This document shows positions 32,716 through 41,507 of a DNA stretch of 64,000 nucleotides, piece after piece (within the stretch, counting starts at the first letter, position 1; each line of letters begins with the position of its first letter). The notes under the pieces were generated by a model that had not been told where the DNA came from, made no database searches, and saw only the letters and a list, made by a program, of their open reading frames with translations. This DNA is from an uncultured Flammeovirgaceae bacterium (GTDB lineage: Bacteria > Bacteroidota > Bacteroidia > Cytophagales > Cyclobacteriaceae). The position numbers and the translations under genes are program-made. The stretch is from NCBI GenBank assembly GCA_937883755.1, contig CAKZYA010000023.1, forward strand, positions 62,001-126,000, given 5' to 3'.

Positions 32716-34239
32716 ATGGCTGACAATCATTTCCGACAGCAGGTAATGCCCCGCTATCAGGTGTCGGGGGCATCGCTGTATCTGGGCGGGGCACTTCATC
32801 CGAGCCTTTCCCCCCCGTATCCCCCCGTGCAATTGGCTCTGAAAAACTTCAACCGCCACGGATTAATCGCTGGGGCTACCGGTACGGGCAAGACCAAAAC
32901 CTTGCAAGGACTGGCTGAAAGTCTCAGCGATCAGGGGGTGGCGGTCATGCTCATGGATATCAAAGGAGATCTTTCGGGGCTGGCTGCCCCGGGAGCCGAG
33001 CATCCCAAAATTGACGAGCGGCACCAGCGGCTGGGCCGCCCGTTTAGCCCGGCCGCGTTTCCGGTAGAGTTTTTTTCCCTCTCCCAGGCCAATGGGGTGC
33101 GACTACGAGCCACGGTCAGTGAGTTTGGGCCCATGCTGCTAGCCAAGATGCTGGGGCTCAATGATACCCAGCAGGGGGTACTGGCCGTGTTGTTTCAGTA
33201 CAGCGATCAGCAGCAACTGCCCCTGGTGGACTTACAGGATTTAAAGTCCTTGTTTTTGTTTGCCCAGCAAGCGGGTAAAGCGGCCTTGGAGAAAAATTTT
33301 GGACGCATTTCCCCCGCAAGCCTAGGGGCGATGCTACGCAAGGTCAGTGCGATAGAACGGCAGGGGGCTGACATCTTCTTTGGGGAGCCCTCCTTGGATA
33401 TCTACGATCTGCTCCGGCAGCGCAGCACTGGACAGGGGATTATTTCCACGGTTCGCCTCTCCGATATGCAAGATCGTCCCAAGCTGTATAGCACCTTTAT
33501 GCTGGGCCTACTCGCCGAATTGCACGCCACTTTGCCCGAAGTGGGCGACCTGGATAAGCCCAAATTGGTGCTGTTCATTGATGAGGCGCATCTGCTGTTT
33601 AAACAGGCGACTGCTGCCCTGCTCGATCAGATTGAGTACACCGTCAAACTGATCCGCAGTAAGGGGGTCGGCTTGGTGTTTTGTACCCAGCGACCCACCG
33701 ATATCCCGGAGGCCGTACTCTCACAGTTGGGCTTTAAAATACAGCATGCCCTCCGGGCGTTCACCGCCAAAGATCGGCGCAATATCCGAACCAGTGCCGA
33801 GAATTTTCCGCTTAGCCCGTATTATTCGGTAGCAGAGTTGATTACCCAACTCGGGGTAGGGGAGGCGATGGTGAGTGCCCTCGATGAACAGGGGGTTCCT
33901 ACTCCGACAGTGCATACCTTGCTACAAGCTCCCCGCTCCCGGATGGGAGTGCTGCGTCCGGAAGAAACCCAGGCGGTTATCCAGCAGTCCGCCCTGGTAG
34001 CTCGCTACCAAACGTCCCTGGATCGGCTCAGTGCCCATGAGCTTCTACAGCAGCGAATGACCCAATTGATTGGTGAACCCGAAAATCAAGCTGATTCAGC
34101 TGGTACTCAACCAGCGCACGAAGCCCCCGCTTGGTGGGAGTCCATGAGTAAAAATACCCTGGTGCGGCAAATGGGACGCACCATTGCCCGCGAAATTGCT
34201 CGCTCACTCTTGGGTGCCTTAGGTACGCGTCGCCGTTAG
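32716..34239 (+). CDS. HerA-like ATPase, DUF853 family
   Basis: The preferred start is the ATG giving MADNHFRQQVMPRYQVSGAS. Walker A is GATGTGKTKTL (residues about 60), Walker B is LVLFIDEAHLLF, and a late sensor/arginine-finger region lies in KGVGLVFCTQRPTDIPEAV. The 507 residues match DUF853 (YjgR-type) proteins, hexameric FtsK/HerA-like ATPases thought to act on DNA or to pair with nucleases. No NurA partner is seen. It belongs with the repair genes upstream. A scrap of a second copy is at 55066-55242. Confidence 0.88.
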   Translation: MADNHFRQQVMPRYQVSGASLYLGGALHPSLSPPYPPVQLALKNFNRHGLIAGATGTGKTKTLQGLAESLSDQGVAVMLMDIKGDLSGLAAPGAEHPKIDERHQRLGRPFSPAAFPVEFFSLSQANGVRLRATVSEFGPMLLAKMLGLNDTQQGVLAVLFQYSDQQQLPLVDLQDLKSLFLFAQQAGKAALEKNFGRISPASLGAMLRKVSAIERQGADIFFGEPSLDIYDLLRQRSTGQGIISTVRLSDMQDRPKLYSTFMLGLLAELHATLPEVGDLDKPKLVLFIDEAHLLFKQATAALLDQIEYTVKLIRSKGVGLVFCTQRPTDIPEAVLSQLGFKIQHALRAFTAKDRRNIRTSAENFPLSPYYSVAELITQLGVGEAMVSALDEQGVPTPTVHTLLQAPRSRMGVLRPEETQAVIQQSALVARYQTSLDRLSAHELLQQRMTQLIGEPENQADSAGTQPAHEAPAWWESMSKNTLVRQMGRTIAREIARSLLGALGTRRR

Positions 34240-34609
34240 TGGTAGGGCATAGCCCAAGCTTCGCACTCCGCCTTGCCCCCAACCACCGCCCGTATACCGT
34301 CATCAGGAATCACAGGCCGCGCCCTTTCTAAGGGCTCTTCCGGACAGACCCGCTCAGCGCGGGCTACGCGCAAGCAAGCGGAGCCGTGGAAGGAAACGAA
34401 TCAGCAAGCAGGACGACACTTGGATTGCAATCCTGGCAAAAAGATGAAAGCAAGGCAGGGAAAGACAAAAAATATCAATATATTAGCTTTTCACTCGTTT
34501 GCCAGATCCAAATAACAGCATTATTAGGTCGATGTACCGGCTCTTGTGGAGCAGAGGGTTCGAATCCTGTGGCTCCGATCCACTGAGCGGTGCATTTTAG
34601 TCGTGTACC
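34240..34609. other. gap with a tRNA 3'-half-like sequence
   Basis: No gene is seen. Near 34549-34580 the sequence GAGGGTTCGAATCCTGTGGC resembles a tRNA T-arm followed by an acceptor-like GGCTCCG and an A. I cannot find the 5' half of a tRNA upstream. Such 3' remnants are often attachment sites left by integration. Confidence 0.35.
34549..34580 (+). other. tRNA 3'-end-like remnant (possible att site)
   Basis: The bases GGTTCGAATCC form a T-loop with a stem of five or six pairs (one mismatch), enclosed by GGAGC and GCTCC. The 5' arms of a tRNA are missing. It may be a tRNA-derived attachment site or chance. Confidence 0.3.
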
Positions 34610-35350
34610 ATGATGAACTTGATCCGCATTTTATCCCAAGCCGAATGGCTCGGGATCGTAAGTCTGGGTGGGCTATTGTATTTATTTAGTGCCTATACCC
34701 CATCGATTCCTCCCCAGCTCACTACCCTAGGGAATCCCAATGGGTCAGTTCCTACAGCAGTATCCCAACTGTGGCAAAAACAGTATCACGATACTGCCTA
34801 TACAGTTACGATCGGTCAGTTCAACCCCGATGGTAATGGGGTGTGGGTGAGCGATCCTTTAGAGCCCCGACTTCAACAATTCTTTCCACTGCCCCTACCC
34901 CGGGGCACGTTTCCGGTGAAGGTACACCTGAATCCCTACGCTACGGGCTACGATATCGAGGGGATCAGTATTGTTTTTGATACGACCAGGGTTACGCGTT
35001 GGGAAGTAGCTACCAGCCGCCAAGGGCAGCCTGGGGTCTGGACGGACACTGGCTTAATTGGCCTGTACCCATCGACGCGGAACGGGGAACAACCGATACA
35101 GTATCACGATATTGGTGAGCAATTAGCCAGCCAATCATATCAGGGTCACCCCACCGATTGGTGTAGTTGTCTAACCTCCGAACAACCGAGCCAACCGCAT
35201 TTGATGACGGGGACGGGGCTAGGAGATGGATTTTATCGGACGTATATTGGCTTTCGTGGCCACCGGGTGGTGGCATTTACCGTCCAGTTTTCCTACCAGC
35301 CTACCGATCAGCCTTGGATCGCGGGGGAACCTGCACTGGGTAGCCACTAG
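34610..35350 (+). CDS. DUF4241 protein, with an N-terminal hydrophobic segment
   Basis: The product starts with a hydrophobic helix (LGIVSLGGLLYLFSAYT), then a beta-rich domain: GVWVSDPLEPRLQQFFPLPL, GTFPVKVHLNPYATGYDI, VTRWEVATSR, and an end with GDGFYRTYIGFRGHRVVAFT. The order of conserved Gly/Pro and aromatic residues matches DUF4241 (PF14025) proteins. The function is unknown. The length (246) is slightly above the family usual, due to the hydrophobic start. It ends 12 bp from a convergent gene. Confidence 0.7.
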   Translation: MMNLIRILSQAEWLGIVSLGGLLYLFSAYTPSIPPQLTTLGNPNGSVPTAVSQLWQKQYHDTAYTVTIGQFNPDGNGVWVSDPLEPRLQQFFPLPLPRGTFPVKVHLNPYATGYDIEGISIVFDTTRVTRWEVATSRQGQPGVWTDTGLIGLYPSTRNGEQPIQYHDIGEQLASQSYQGHPTDWCSCLTSEQPSQPHLMTGTGLGDGFYRTYIGFRGHRVVAFTVQFSYQPTDQPWIAGEPALGSH

Positions 35351-35362
35351 ATCAAGGTCATC

Positions 35363-35629
35363 TTAATCGTAGTGCAGGATTTCTAAGGGGGTCTTCACCT
35401 CGAGCTCATGGGCCACATGAGGAAAATTTTCGTGAACCCAGCTCCGCAGTACCGTGTCAACAATTTTACTGTAGTGTTTGATCCCTTCGTTTTGAGCAAT
35501 CTGCTTGACGGCTTCCACCAGGTCTTCTCGGGTACGCACGGATGTATAGCCAATCTTGGGCTTTTCCTGCTTGATGATCTTCAATTGTTCCTCCGCCCCA
35601 AGCGGCTTGTATCCATTTCCGTTATTCAT
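35363..35629 (-). CDS. small protein, possible ribbon-helix-helix regulator (88 aa)
   Basis: The central part (GYTSVRTREDLVEAVKQIAQ, then NEGIKHYSKIVDTVLRSWV) fits a short strand followed by two helices, the ribbon-helix-helix pattern of CopG/Arc proteins and plasmid partition regulators. The N-terminus is Gly/Asn-rich. About 260 bp upstream lie three 12-bp-spaced repeats (35886-35920), a typical operator layout for such proteins. The function is inferred. Confidence 0.5.
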   Translation of the reverse strand: MNNGNGYKPLGAEEQLKIIKQEKPKIGYTSVRTREDLVEAVKQIAQNEGIKHYSKIVDTVLRSWVHENFPHVAHELEVKTPLEILHYD

Positions 35630-35885
35630 ATGTCAAATAGTTAGCGGGACTGGGGTAACCTGCTACGATACCGAGCCCAATTTTTGATAAATATAATCAT
35701 TGTTTTGGTGAATTTCCATACTAAAACACTTAGTATAACAATATCTGTACCGAATGGCAGTAGAAAAAGCAAAGTAGGTTGTAATACGATCCGCAGAAGA
35801 AAAAGGTTTTAAGTATTTTGTATCAATTGACGTTTCTGCAGCAAACAAAGGATACATCTAGGTATTCAAACAGTTATTTAACCCA

Positions 35886-35920
35886 TTATGCATAACATTA
35901 TGCGTTACGTTATGCATAAT
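35886..35920. repeat. three 12-bp-spaced direct repeats with inverted symmetry
   Basis: TTATGCATAAC, TTATGCGTTAC and TTATGCATAAT begin at 35886, 35898 and 35910, exactly 12 bp apart; the outer pair are also inverted repeats. Spacing slightly over one helical turn suits cooperative binding by a small dimer such as a ribbon-helix-helix protein. This may be the operator of the gene at 35363 or a plasmid centromere-like element. Confidence 0.6.
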
Positions 35921-36120
35921 TAATTCGGTAATGTTTTGCATATCAATGCGAATGTTGCATATTTGTGTAATAATCAGTTATCTTAGCGATTATTCGCTGG
36001 ATTACCGCTAGGGTGCAAGATCATTGATCCAGCGTTGAGGTGCAACCCTAGACCTTTAAAATAAGATAGCGAGCCAGCTACGCTGACCCGCTAAATAAGT
36101 AGTATAAAAAAAAGCTCGTG

Positions 36121-36148
36121 AAAAGATGTCTAATTCTAGACATCTTTT
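36121..36148. terminator. palindromic terminator-like hairpin
   Basis: AAAAGATGTCTA and TAGACATCTTTT form a perfect 12-bp stem with loop ATTC, followed by T residues on the forward strand and preceded by A residues, so it could terminate in both directions. The stem is AT-rich, so it could also be an operator. It lies in the middle of the gap. Confidence 0.5.
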
Positions 36149-36662
36149 TATGTTTTGCAGTTGATTACCCTTATGATGAATCCAACCCGGAGAGTTGGTG
36201 ATTGTTCCAGTAGGATACTGTGAACCCAACCGCGTAAAGATACAAAATTTTTTATAAGCCAAAACGTAGGCTGATGATAACCCGATGGAAAAACTTTCTT
36301 TAATTTTTTTCTCACGCAGTGCCTGTGGCTGCCGGGCGTATCGAAATGCATTCGTTTTACTAGATGATCGGGCGGGCAGCTGTCTGCCCACGGACTCAAG
36401 GTAGGCCTCGTCTTCGCGCTCGGCAATCCGGGAGGAGTCATTCCAAACATCCGGCAGCAAGATCGTCTGAAAGGGCCCATCGATGATTGATCATTCGCCG
36501 AAAATGTTTGCCCCACAAAGTACCCGTTCTCTACCGGCTAGGCATCCTAGAAGTGATCCTTGGAAAATATGCTCATAGGAATCCGTCCATTCCGGGAACT
36601 GCCGTAGAGGAAGCGGATGCAATCAACTTCGGCAGTACAGCAGGTTTCTGGCGATGATCCAG

Positions 36663-37832
36663 CTACCAGGCGTAACTGGACGCCATCCCGTTATGATGGT
36701 TCTGGCTTGAACTGGTTCCGGCTTCGGCTGAATCATGGGTGGGCTGGAAATACACTTCTTGCAATTCGTGTAAGCCACGTCGGGTGAGTCCAATCGTTTC
36801 TCCGCCTTTTAGGAATACGGGAGAATAGGGTTCTTTTCCTAGTCGATGCAAAAATTTACGGGGGGAGCTGAGCGATAGGTTGGCTTGTTGGATCAGGGTT
36901 TCCAGCAAAGGAAACGCTACCGTTAGGGTATTACCAAACCCTTGGGTAAGGTAGATCAACAGTAGCACAGAAGGGCGCGCCGAAGACCGCGGGTGCTTGA
37001 GTCGTAAATACTGCTTCAGTACGGCTTGTTGAACGTCTTCAGCCGAATTTAGTCTCCAGTGTTGGACGTTCGGCAAGCGACCATAAGAATCCACCTGCAA
37101 GATTCTAAGTACGGGGTGATTTTTTAACTGCTGGTAACCCGCCCGAGTAAGGGCAAATTGTTGGTTGATTTCCCAGATCCATCCCTTTCGTTTTAGCTCG
37201 TAGGTGGGTAGGTCGGATACTTTGCCTCGGTACACTTGGGAGAACACTACATTGCCTTCTTTTTTGCTTATTGTATCGGATCGATGAAAGGATTGCAAGA
37301 GGTATATAATCAGTAACCCTAGATCGAAACGGGTAAACCGCTCGAGCGGCAATTGCTGAAGCAAGGCCAGTACTTTTTGATGAATATGGTTGGTTTGCTC
37401 GGGCCACGGAGCTTTTATTGCCCGAGCAGCTACCAAATTCAAGGGCGCTTCCTTCGGGAGGGGCGAGGGGAGGAGGTGCTTCCTTTGGATTTCTAGAATT
37501 TGAGGAATTTGGTGTACTGCCTGCTGGAGTTGCTGGCGTTGGCAGGCCAATTCGTGGCTGATCTGCTTCAACTTTTGCCGCATGGATTCAACATCAAGCG
37601 GCAGTCCCGCGTACCCGGTATCCAATGAACCCGGCGGGGTTTCATGCGTTGTCTGAGGAACCTCGGAGCGGGTGGGAAGCAGTACAATGGGTTGTTCGAC
37701 CCGCTGCTGTACATAGTCTAACAGTGGGGAGCAGGCACGCAAAAAATCCTGCGTGCCGTGTAACTCAATCGCCCCGCTTTGGGGGGAAATACGCAGGGTT
37801 CCCTGGAGCATGGAAGCAGGTTGGTTGGACAT
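36663..37832 (-). CDS. hypothetical DNA-binding-like protein, tandem winged-helix repeats
   Basis: The 389-residue product has a Gln-rich coiled coil (about residues 80-115) and then two related segments. The first (DLGLLIIYLLQSFHRSD to FALTRAGYQQLKN) and the second (RPSVLLLIYLTQGFGNT to IGLTRRGLHELQE) share the LLxIYLxQxF start and an LTRxGxxxL end that is common at the end of winged-helix domains. Both appear to be winged helices from one duplication. It begins 13 bp after the HTH gene and shares its operon with parA, so it probably acts in plasmid maintenance. No named family is recognised. Confidence 0.5.
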   Translation of the reverse strand: MSNQPASMLQGTLRISPQSGAIELHGTQDFLRACSPLLDYVQQRVEQPIVLLPTRSEVPQTTHETPPGSLDTGYAGLPLDVESMRQKLKQISHELACQRQQLQQAVHQIPQILEIQRKHLLPSPLPKEAPLNLVAARAIKAPWPEQTNHIHQKVLALLQQLPLERFTRFDLGLLIIYLLQSFHRSDTISKKEGNVVFSQVYRGKVSDLPTYELKRKGWIWEINQQFALTRAGYQQLKNHPVLRILQVDSYGRLPNVQHWRLNSAEDVQQAVLKQYLRLKHPRSSARPSVLLLIYLTQGFGNTLTVAFPLLETLIQQANLSLSSPRKFLHRLGKEPYSPVFLKGGETIGLTRRGLHELQEVYFQPTHDSAEAGTSSSQNHHNGMASSYAW

Positions 37833-37845
37833 ACGGCAGGGGCGA

Positions 37846-38496
37846 TTAGTGAGCTACCACGCTCAGTGGGGTGGCTACCGGGGTACTGGGTAAGGGAGCG
37901 GGGAAAATTTCGTTCAATAAGGACTTCAACTGGGTCGTCACGCCTTCTTCCAACGCGGATGCTTGCGCCCAGAGTTGATCAATTTTTTTATCGTTGAGCG
38001 GTTGGGTGAGTAGCAAGGTCTGCTTGACCGAAAAAAGCTCCTCCTGAAAATTTTCAATGATCTCCTCAATGGCCGCTGTATCCTCAATCTTCTCGTGCGT
38101 GGAGAGGGTCACCAGATTATGGGCAATCATGTTTTCTATGCTCTCAATCTTTTGTCCCAGACTCTTGGTTTGAAGAGGATTCGTGGCGGGGGTAGCTGGG
38201 GTTTTCGCCGCACGGACAATATGGTGAAATAAGCCGTGAAACTCCTGCTCAACGGGTCCCTGCCCGGTAAGTATCCAACACTGAGAGAGCTGGAACTGCT
38301 GGCAGAGTGCAGCAATAAAGGAGAGGGGAATCGCCGTCAGGCCACGGTGCATTTCTTCAATACGCAGAGGATCAGTGTTCAATTGGGTAGCAAGTTCAAG
38401 ATGGGTTAATCCAAGGTAGTCCAGGGCGTAGAAAAACCGGAAATGAACGGTAGGATCGCTGCTTGTTTCCTGGTGACTAAACATTGACAATTGCAT
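37846..38496 (-). CDS. HTH regulator with a long helical tail
   Basis: The first 80 residues form an XRE-like helix-turn-helix (HLELATQLNTDPLRIEEMHR, then LTAIPLSFIAALCQQFQL). The remaining 130 are helical and acidic, with Thr/Pro-rich spacers, and may mediate dimerisation (EKIEDTAAIEEIIENFQEEL). It lies between parA (upstream) and the tandem winged-helix gene (downstream), all leftward. It probably regulates this operon. A 10-bp palindrome, TACCTAGGTA, lies upstream (38534-38543). Confidence 0.65.
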   Translation of the reverse strand: MQLSMFSHQETSSDPTVHFRFFYALDYLGLTHLELATQLNTDPLRIEEMHRGLTAIPLSFIAALCQQFQLSQCWILTGQGPVEQEFHGLFHHIVRAAKTPATPATNPLQTKSLGQKIESIENMIAHNLVTLSTHEKIEDTAAIEEIIENFQEELFSVKQTLLLTQPLNDKKIDQLWAQASALEEGVTTQLKSLLNEIFPAPLPSTPVATPLSVVAH

Positions 38497-38841
38497 ATTT
38501 TCCTTTTTTTATACTGTTGAACAATCGTTATACTACCTAGGTAATAATACGTACAAATTGTGCATATTAGTACTTAAATTATCCCTAATCATCTTTTTCA
38601 AAAGTAAACGTTGTTCACCAGATATACAAGACCGATCAAGCTTACCCATGTAAGGTTCAATTAGATAAATTAGTCATTTCTACTCAGAAGCAAGCCGATA
38701 ACAACCGCTAATCCTTCGCCTAAATGGTTGAAGGCTAGGTGGTTTAAACCCACTATTTCACCCAGCACCTCAAGGGGTCAGCGAAAAAATTTTACCTGCA
38801 AGAATTACCGGCTTTTCACCGATTCCCGACCCGATAAATTG
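38497..38841. other. gap between parA and the HTH gene
   Basis: No gene is seen. The gap has a 10-bp palindrome (TACCTAGGTA at 38534-38543) near the HTH start and a GTGGTTTAAACCCAC near-palindrome close to 38740. The 345-bp length is enough for a promoter for the HTH gene or for part of the centromere. Confidence 0.4.
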
Positions 38842-39675
38842 TTAGAAAGATAAAATTTCTTTCAACGGCACGAAGCGGCGTGCAGCGCCACGATTACCTG
38901 CGGTGGCGAACAAAGACGGCTTTTTTTTGCCCGCATCGGTTTTTAGGCGATCTTGGATGGCTTGTCCTAGGAGTTGGTAGTCATTTTTTGCCCGTTCGTT
39001 GCCCCGGGTCGAGAATATCGATGACCCGAACAACGGGAAATTCACCAGGCTCGGGTCATAGCGTATCCTCTCGCTCATCATCCATCGAGGATAAGTTTCT
39101 TGCAATACCTGTTGATAGGGGAGTGTGGCTTGCTGGTGGTAGGGAACCAGGGTTAGAAAGATTCCTCCGATTTGTACGGGGCAATGAAAGCGCGTGCGGA
39201 TCTGCTCGGTCATCTCGATGGCTTGCTGCACGCCGTTGATGCTATGAAAGCTAGGCTGGCAAGGGATAAACAGATAGTCTGCGGCCATCAAAGCCGCCCG
39301 GGTGGGTAAGGTCATCGCCGAGGGGCAATCGATCAGGATATAATCAGCCCAACTGAACTGGGTAAGTTGATCGCTCAAACGCACACACACCTCCGAAGGT
39401 AAACTGGTATTGAGCTCCATGCGGGCGGGAGCCAGTTGGTGCTTTTCAGAGACGGTAACCGTAATCTGCTCAAGGGTCTTGATATTGTGCAAAACATCCT
39501 GGATCGACCACGCAACGTCGGTGTTAGGCAGCAATGTTTCGGTCAAATGGCAGCAATCCAAATCCACGCTGAGCACGGACTTTCCTTGGGCAGCTAAAAA
39601 TGCAGCTAAGTGAGCCACGGTGGTCGTCTTGGCAACACCACCTTTGGTATTCCAAAAGGAAAGGATGATTGGCAT
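38842..39675 (-). CDS. parA: ParA/Soj-type partition ATPase
   Basis: The deviant Walker A, KGGVAKTTT, lies near residue 11, followed by VLSVDLDCC and the Walker B-like YILIDCPSAM, then the loop motif PCQPSFHSING. The length (277) is normal for a type Ib or small type Ia ParA without a long DNA-binding domain. It powers plasmid segregation together with the ParB encoded rightward at 40242. The two transcription units diverge from a 170-bp gap that holds an inverted repeat (39718-39748). Confidence 0.92.
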   Translation of the reverse strand: MPIILSFWNTKGGVAKTTTVAHLAAFLAAQGKSVLSVDLDCCHLTETLLPNTDVAWSIQDVLHNIKTLEQITVTVSEKHQLAPARMELNTSLPSEVCVRLSDQLTQFSWADYILIDCPSAMTLPTRAALMAADYLFIPCQPSFHSINGVQQAIEMTEQIRTRFHCPVQIGGIFLTLVPYHQQATLPYQQVLQETYPRWMMSERIRYDPSLVNFPLFGSSIFSTRGNERAKNDYQLLGQAIQDRLKTDAGKKKPSLFATAGNRGAARRFVPLKEILSF

Positions 39676-39717
39676 AGAAAGTATACGATTAGGACTGGTA
39701 GTAAAAAAGCTTCAGTG

Positions 39718-39748
39718 GTTGAAATTAAGAAAAAAGTAAAGTTTCAAC
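39718..39748. promoter_or_regulatory. inverted repeat between parA and the rightward unit
   Basis: GTTGAAA (39718-39724) and TTTCAAC (39742-39748) are 7-bp arms separated by 17 bp in the divergent promoter region. The position fits an operator or part of a partition site. No other member of a repeat family was found. Confidence 0.35.
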
Positions 39749-39844
39749 AAATCTTACGCACATAGAATTATAGACCAGGTTGCTTCGCGGTTGAAGGATA
39801 AAATTTGTATTTTTCCAATAATAAATTATAAAAATAGTTTTCAT

Positions 39845-40066
39845 ATGAGACCAATCACCGTTGCTGAGCAACTAGAGGAAGATTGGGGTCTGGCCATAGC
39901 GGTCTTTGAGCGACTGTCACAGCAGTGTCAGCAAATGGATCCTGACCAAGCCTTATTGCATAAAATGAAGATTTCTGCTATTTCGAAAGAGTTGGAATAT
40001 TTTATCCGCCCATTTTTAGAGGATTCTGACCCAACCCTTCCGATCAATGGTCCCGACACAGGGTAA
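39845..40066 (+). CDS. small acidic hypothetical protein, 73 aa
   Basis: The start is at MRPITVAEQLEEDWGLAI; an upstream ATG would add an unlikely Lys/Ile/Asn-rich leader. The product is helical and acidic, with two Gln-rich helices (FERLSQQCQQMDPDQALL; KISAISKELEYFIRPFLED). It lies between the ParA promoter and parB, in the same direction as parB, so it may be a partition-associated small protein. No family is recognised. Confidence 0.45.
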   Translation: MRPITVAEQLEEDWGLAIAVFERLSQQCQQMDPDQALLHKMKISAISKELEYFIRPFLEDSDPTLPINGPDTG

Positions 40067-40241
40067 AAATCCCCTAATTTACGGGATTATCCAAGGTTCT
40101 GGTTCGGAGAATACCTGTTCCATCGTTTGTTATTCGGGTTATTTTATATATTATTGCAATAATTACTAGGATAAGTATATTGAGTGGTGAGGAGGTACCT
40201 CACCGGGCTAGTAAAAGTAGTATAAAAAAAGGACGAAAACC

Positions 40242-41204
40242 ATGGGAACGTTTCCCCCCGGGTTGTATCAGGTGGGCAAAGACCTGGATGCTGAGGCTAT
40301 GCATATCAAGCCCAGTTTTCGAGATCTGATTGAACCCCTCCATCCGGATGAATTGCAACAATTAGCACAAAATATTCAAGAACACGGCTGTTTAGATCCC
40401 ATTCTGGTGACTTCCGAGTTATGGATCATCGATGGTCACAACCGTTACGAGATTTGCCGGCGGCATGCTATTCCTTTTCAGGTGCGGGTGCTGGAGTTTG
40501 TCTCGGAGGATGCCATCAAAGACTATATGATCGACAACCAGCTCGGCCGGCGTAACTTAAACGAAGAACAGGTTAGGTACTACCGAGGGTTAAAGTATAA
40601 CCACAGCAAAAAGCGGATAGGCTACAATCCAACGAAGGACAAGGGTGACACCGCCGAAAAGTTAGCGAAGGAGTACAAGACCAGTAAACGAACGATCTCC
40701 CGCAACGAAGATTATTACTTGGGGATCAACGCCATTGACCAACATAACCCCTTACTGAAAAAGCAAATCTTACTCAAAGAGGTAGCCATCCCCAGCCGGG
40801 ATATCGAACTGCTCGGAAAACAAGAAAATCTAAGCAAACACCGTCAACTGATTGAAATGGGACAACTTGATAAGGTAATTGAACGGATAAAACGCGAGCG
40901 AGATCGCGAACTCAAGCGTCGCAAGCCCGCCTTGGCTCGGCGCCGGGAGGAGTTGGCCAAGCTTACTGACACGCAGCTTGAAGCCCAACGCATTGCCCAA
41001 GCGCAAGCCACCCTATCCGAATTAGAACCCGTGTTTTTGACCCGGGAGCAGCAACTGAAAAAGCTGCGTGCCGGTATTGCTAGTAATGTGCGTGCAGCCG
41101 TAGAAGGGACTCAGTCCGTAAACGAAAAGGTGGTTCTATTGCGGGAAGCGATTGCAAAAATACAAAAGATGGAGCTGCTGTTACAAGGATCCCTCCCCTC
41201 CTAA
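40242..41204 (+). CDS. parB: ParB-family protein (ParB N-terminal nuclease-like domain)
   Basis: The N-terminal domain contains the ParB motif (PLHPDELQQLAQNIQEHGCL, then DGHNRYEICRRHAIPFQV), followed by an NLNEEQVRYYRGLKY linker and a helix-turn-helix (EKLAKEYKTSKRTISRNEDY). The last 120 residues are a highly charged coiled coil. It acts with ParA in segregation. The parS site is not obvious: no perfect 16-bp TGTTTCACGTGAAACA-type site is present. The A-rich motif AAGTAGTATAAAAAAA (40215-40230) precedes the start. Confidence 0.88.
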   Translation: MGTFPPGLYQVGKDLDAEAMHIKPSFRDLIEPLHPDELQQLAQNIQEHGCLDPILVTSELWIIDGHNRYEICRRHAIPFQVRVLEFVSEDAIKDYMIDNQLGRRNLNEEQVRYYRGLKYNHSKKRIGYNPTKDKGDTAEKLAKEYKTSKRTISRNEDYYLGINAIDQHNPLLKKQILLKEVAIPSRDIELLGKQENLSKHRQLIEMGQLDKVIERIKRERDRELKRRKPALARRREELAKLTDTQLEAQRIAQAQATLSELEPVFLTREQQLKKLRAGIASNVRAAVEGTQSVNEKVVLLREAIAKIQKMELLLQGSLPS

Positions 41205-41507
41205 CGGATGAACTTGCGCTCCACAGGATACGGTTCCTTGCCATTCCGGTTATTTCTTACACGCTAGCGGGACTCGGTCGTCGGTCGACCTAGTGAGATT
41301 CACCCTGGCTCAGCCCATTTTTTACTAGAATAACGCTAATGATTATCGATTTAGTCTAGTTTTTAGGGTACTAGAAGCCGGGTAAGATCAGCCTACAGGG
41401 TAGAAAAATACCTAAATCACGGAATTTTCTCACCTCACCCGGCTGCCCTAGCCCAAATCTAGTGGGTCTTGCGTATCTTTGGGTTTTCTTTCACAAACTA
41501 TATTCAC
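41205..41507. other. gap with no gene seen
   Basis: No frame is protein-like, and no repeat was noticed in this 300-bp stretch after parB. Confidence 0.3.

Larger units (their letters stand above)
35630..36662. other. one-kilobase gap: repeats, terminator and gene-like scraps
   Basis: The gap holds the 12-bp repeats (35886-35920), a strong palindromic terminator-like hairpin (36121-36148), and a leftward gene-like stretch near 36300-36520. In that stretch, reading left, ENGYFVGQTFSANDQSSM is followed in a shifted frame by GPFQTILLPDVWNDSSRIAE and a basic tail, as if one gene were split by a frameshift. No family is recognised. The motif AAGTAGTATAAAAAAA at 36097 recurs at 40215, upstream of parB. 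Confidence 0.4.

Noticed and set aside
34028-34303. 91-codon leftward frame at the end of the HerA-like gene
   Set aside because: It is antisense to a well-supported coding region and has no domain.
36056-36516. Two overlapping leftward frames (134 and 122 codons)
   Set aside because: Parts look protein-like, but only if a frameshift joins them; no family was recognised, so I describe it only as a possible scrap in the gap.
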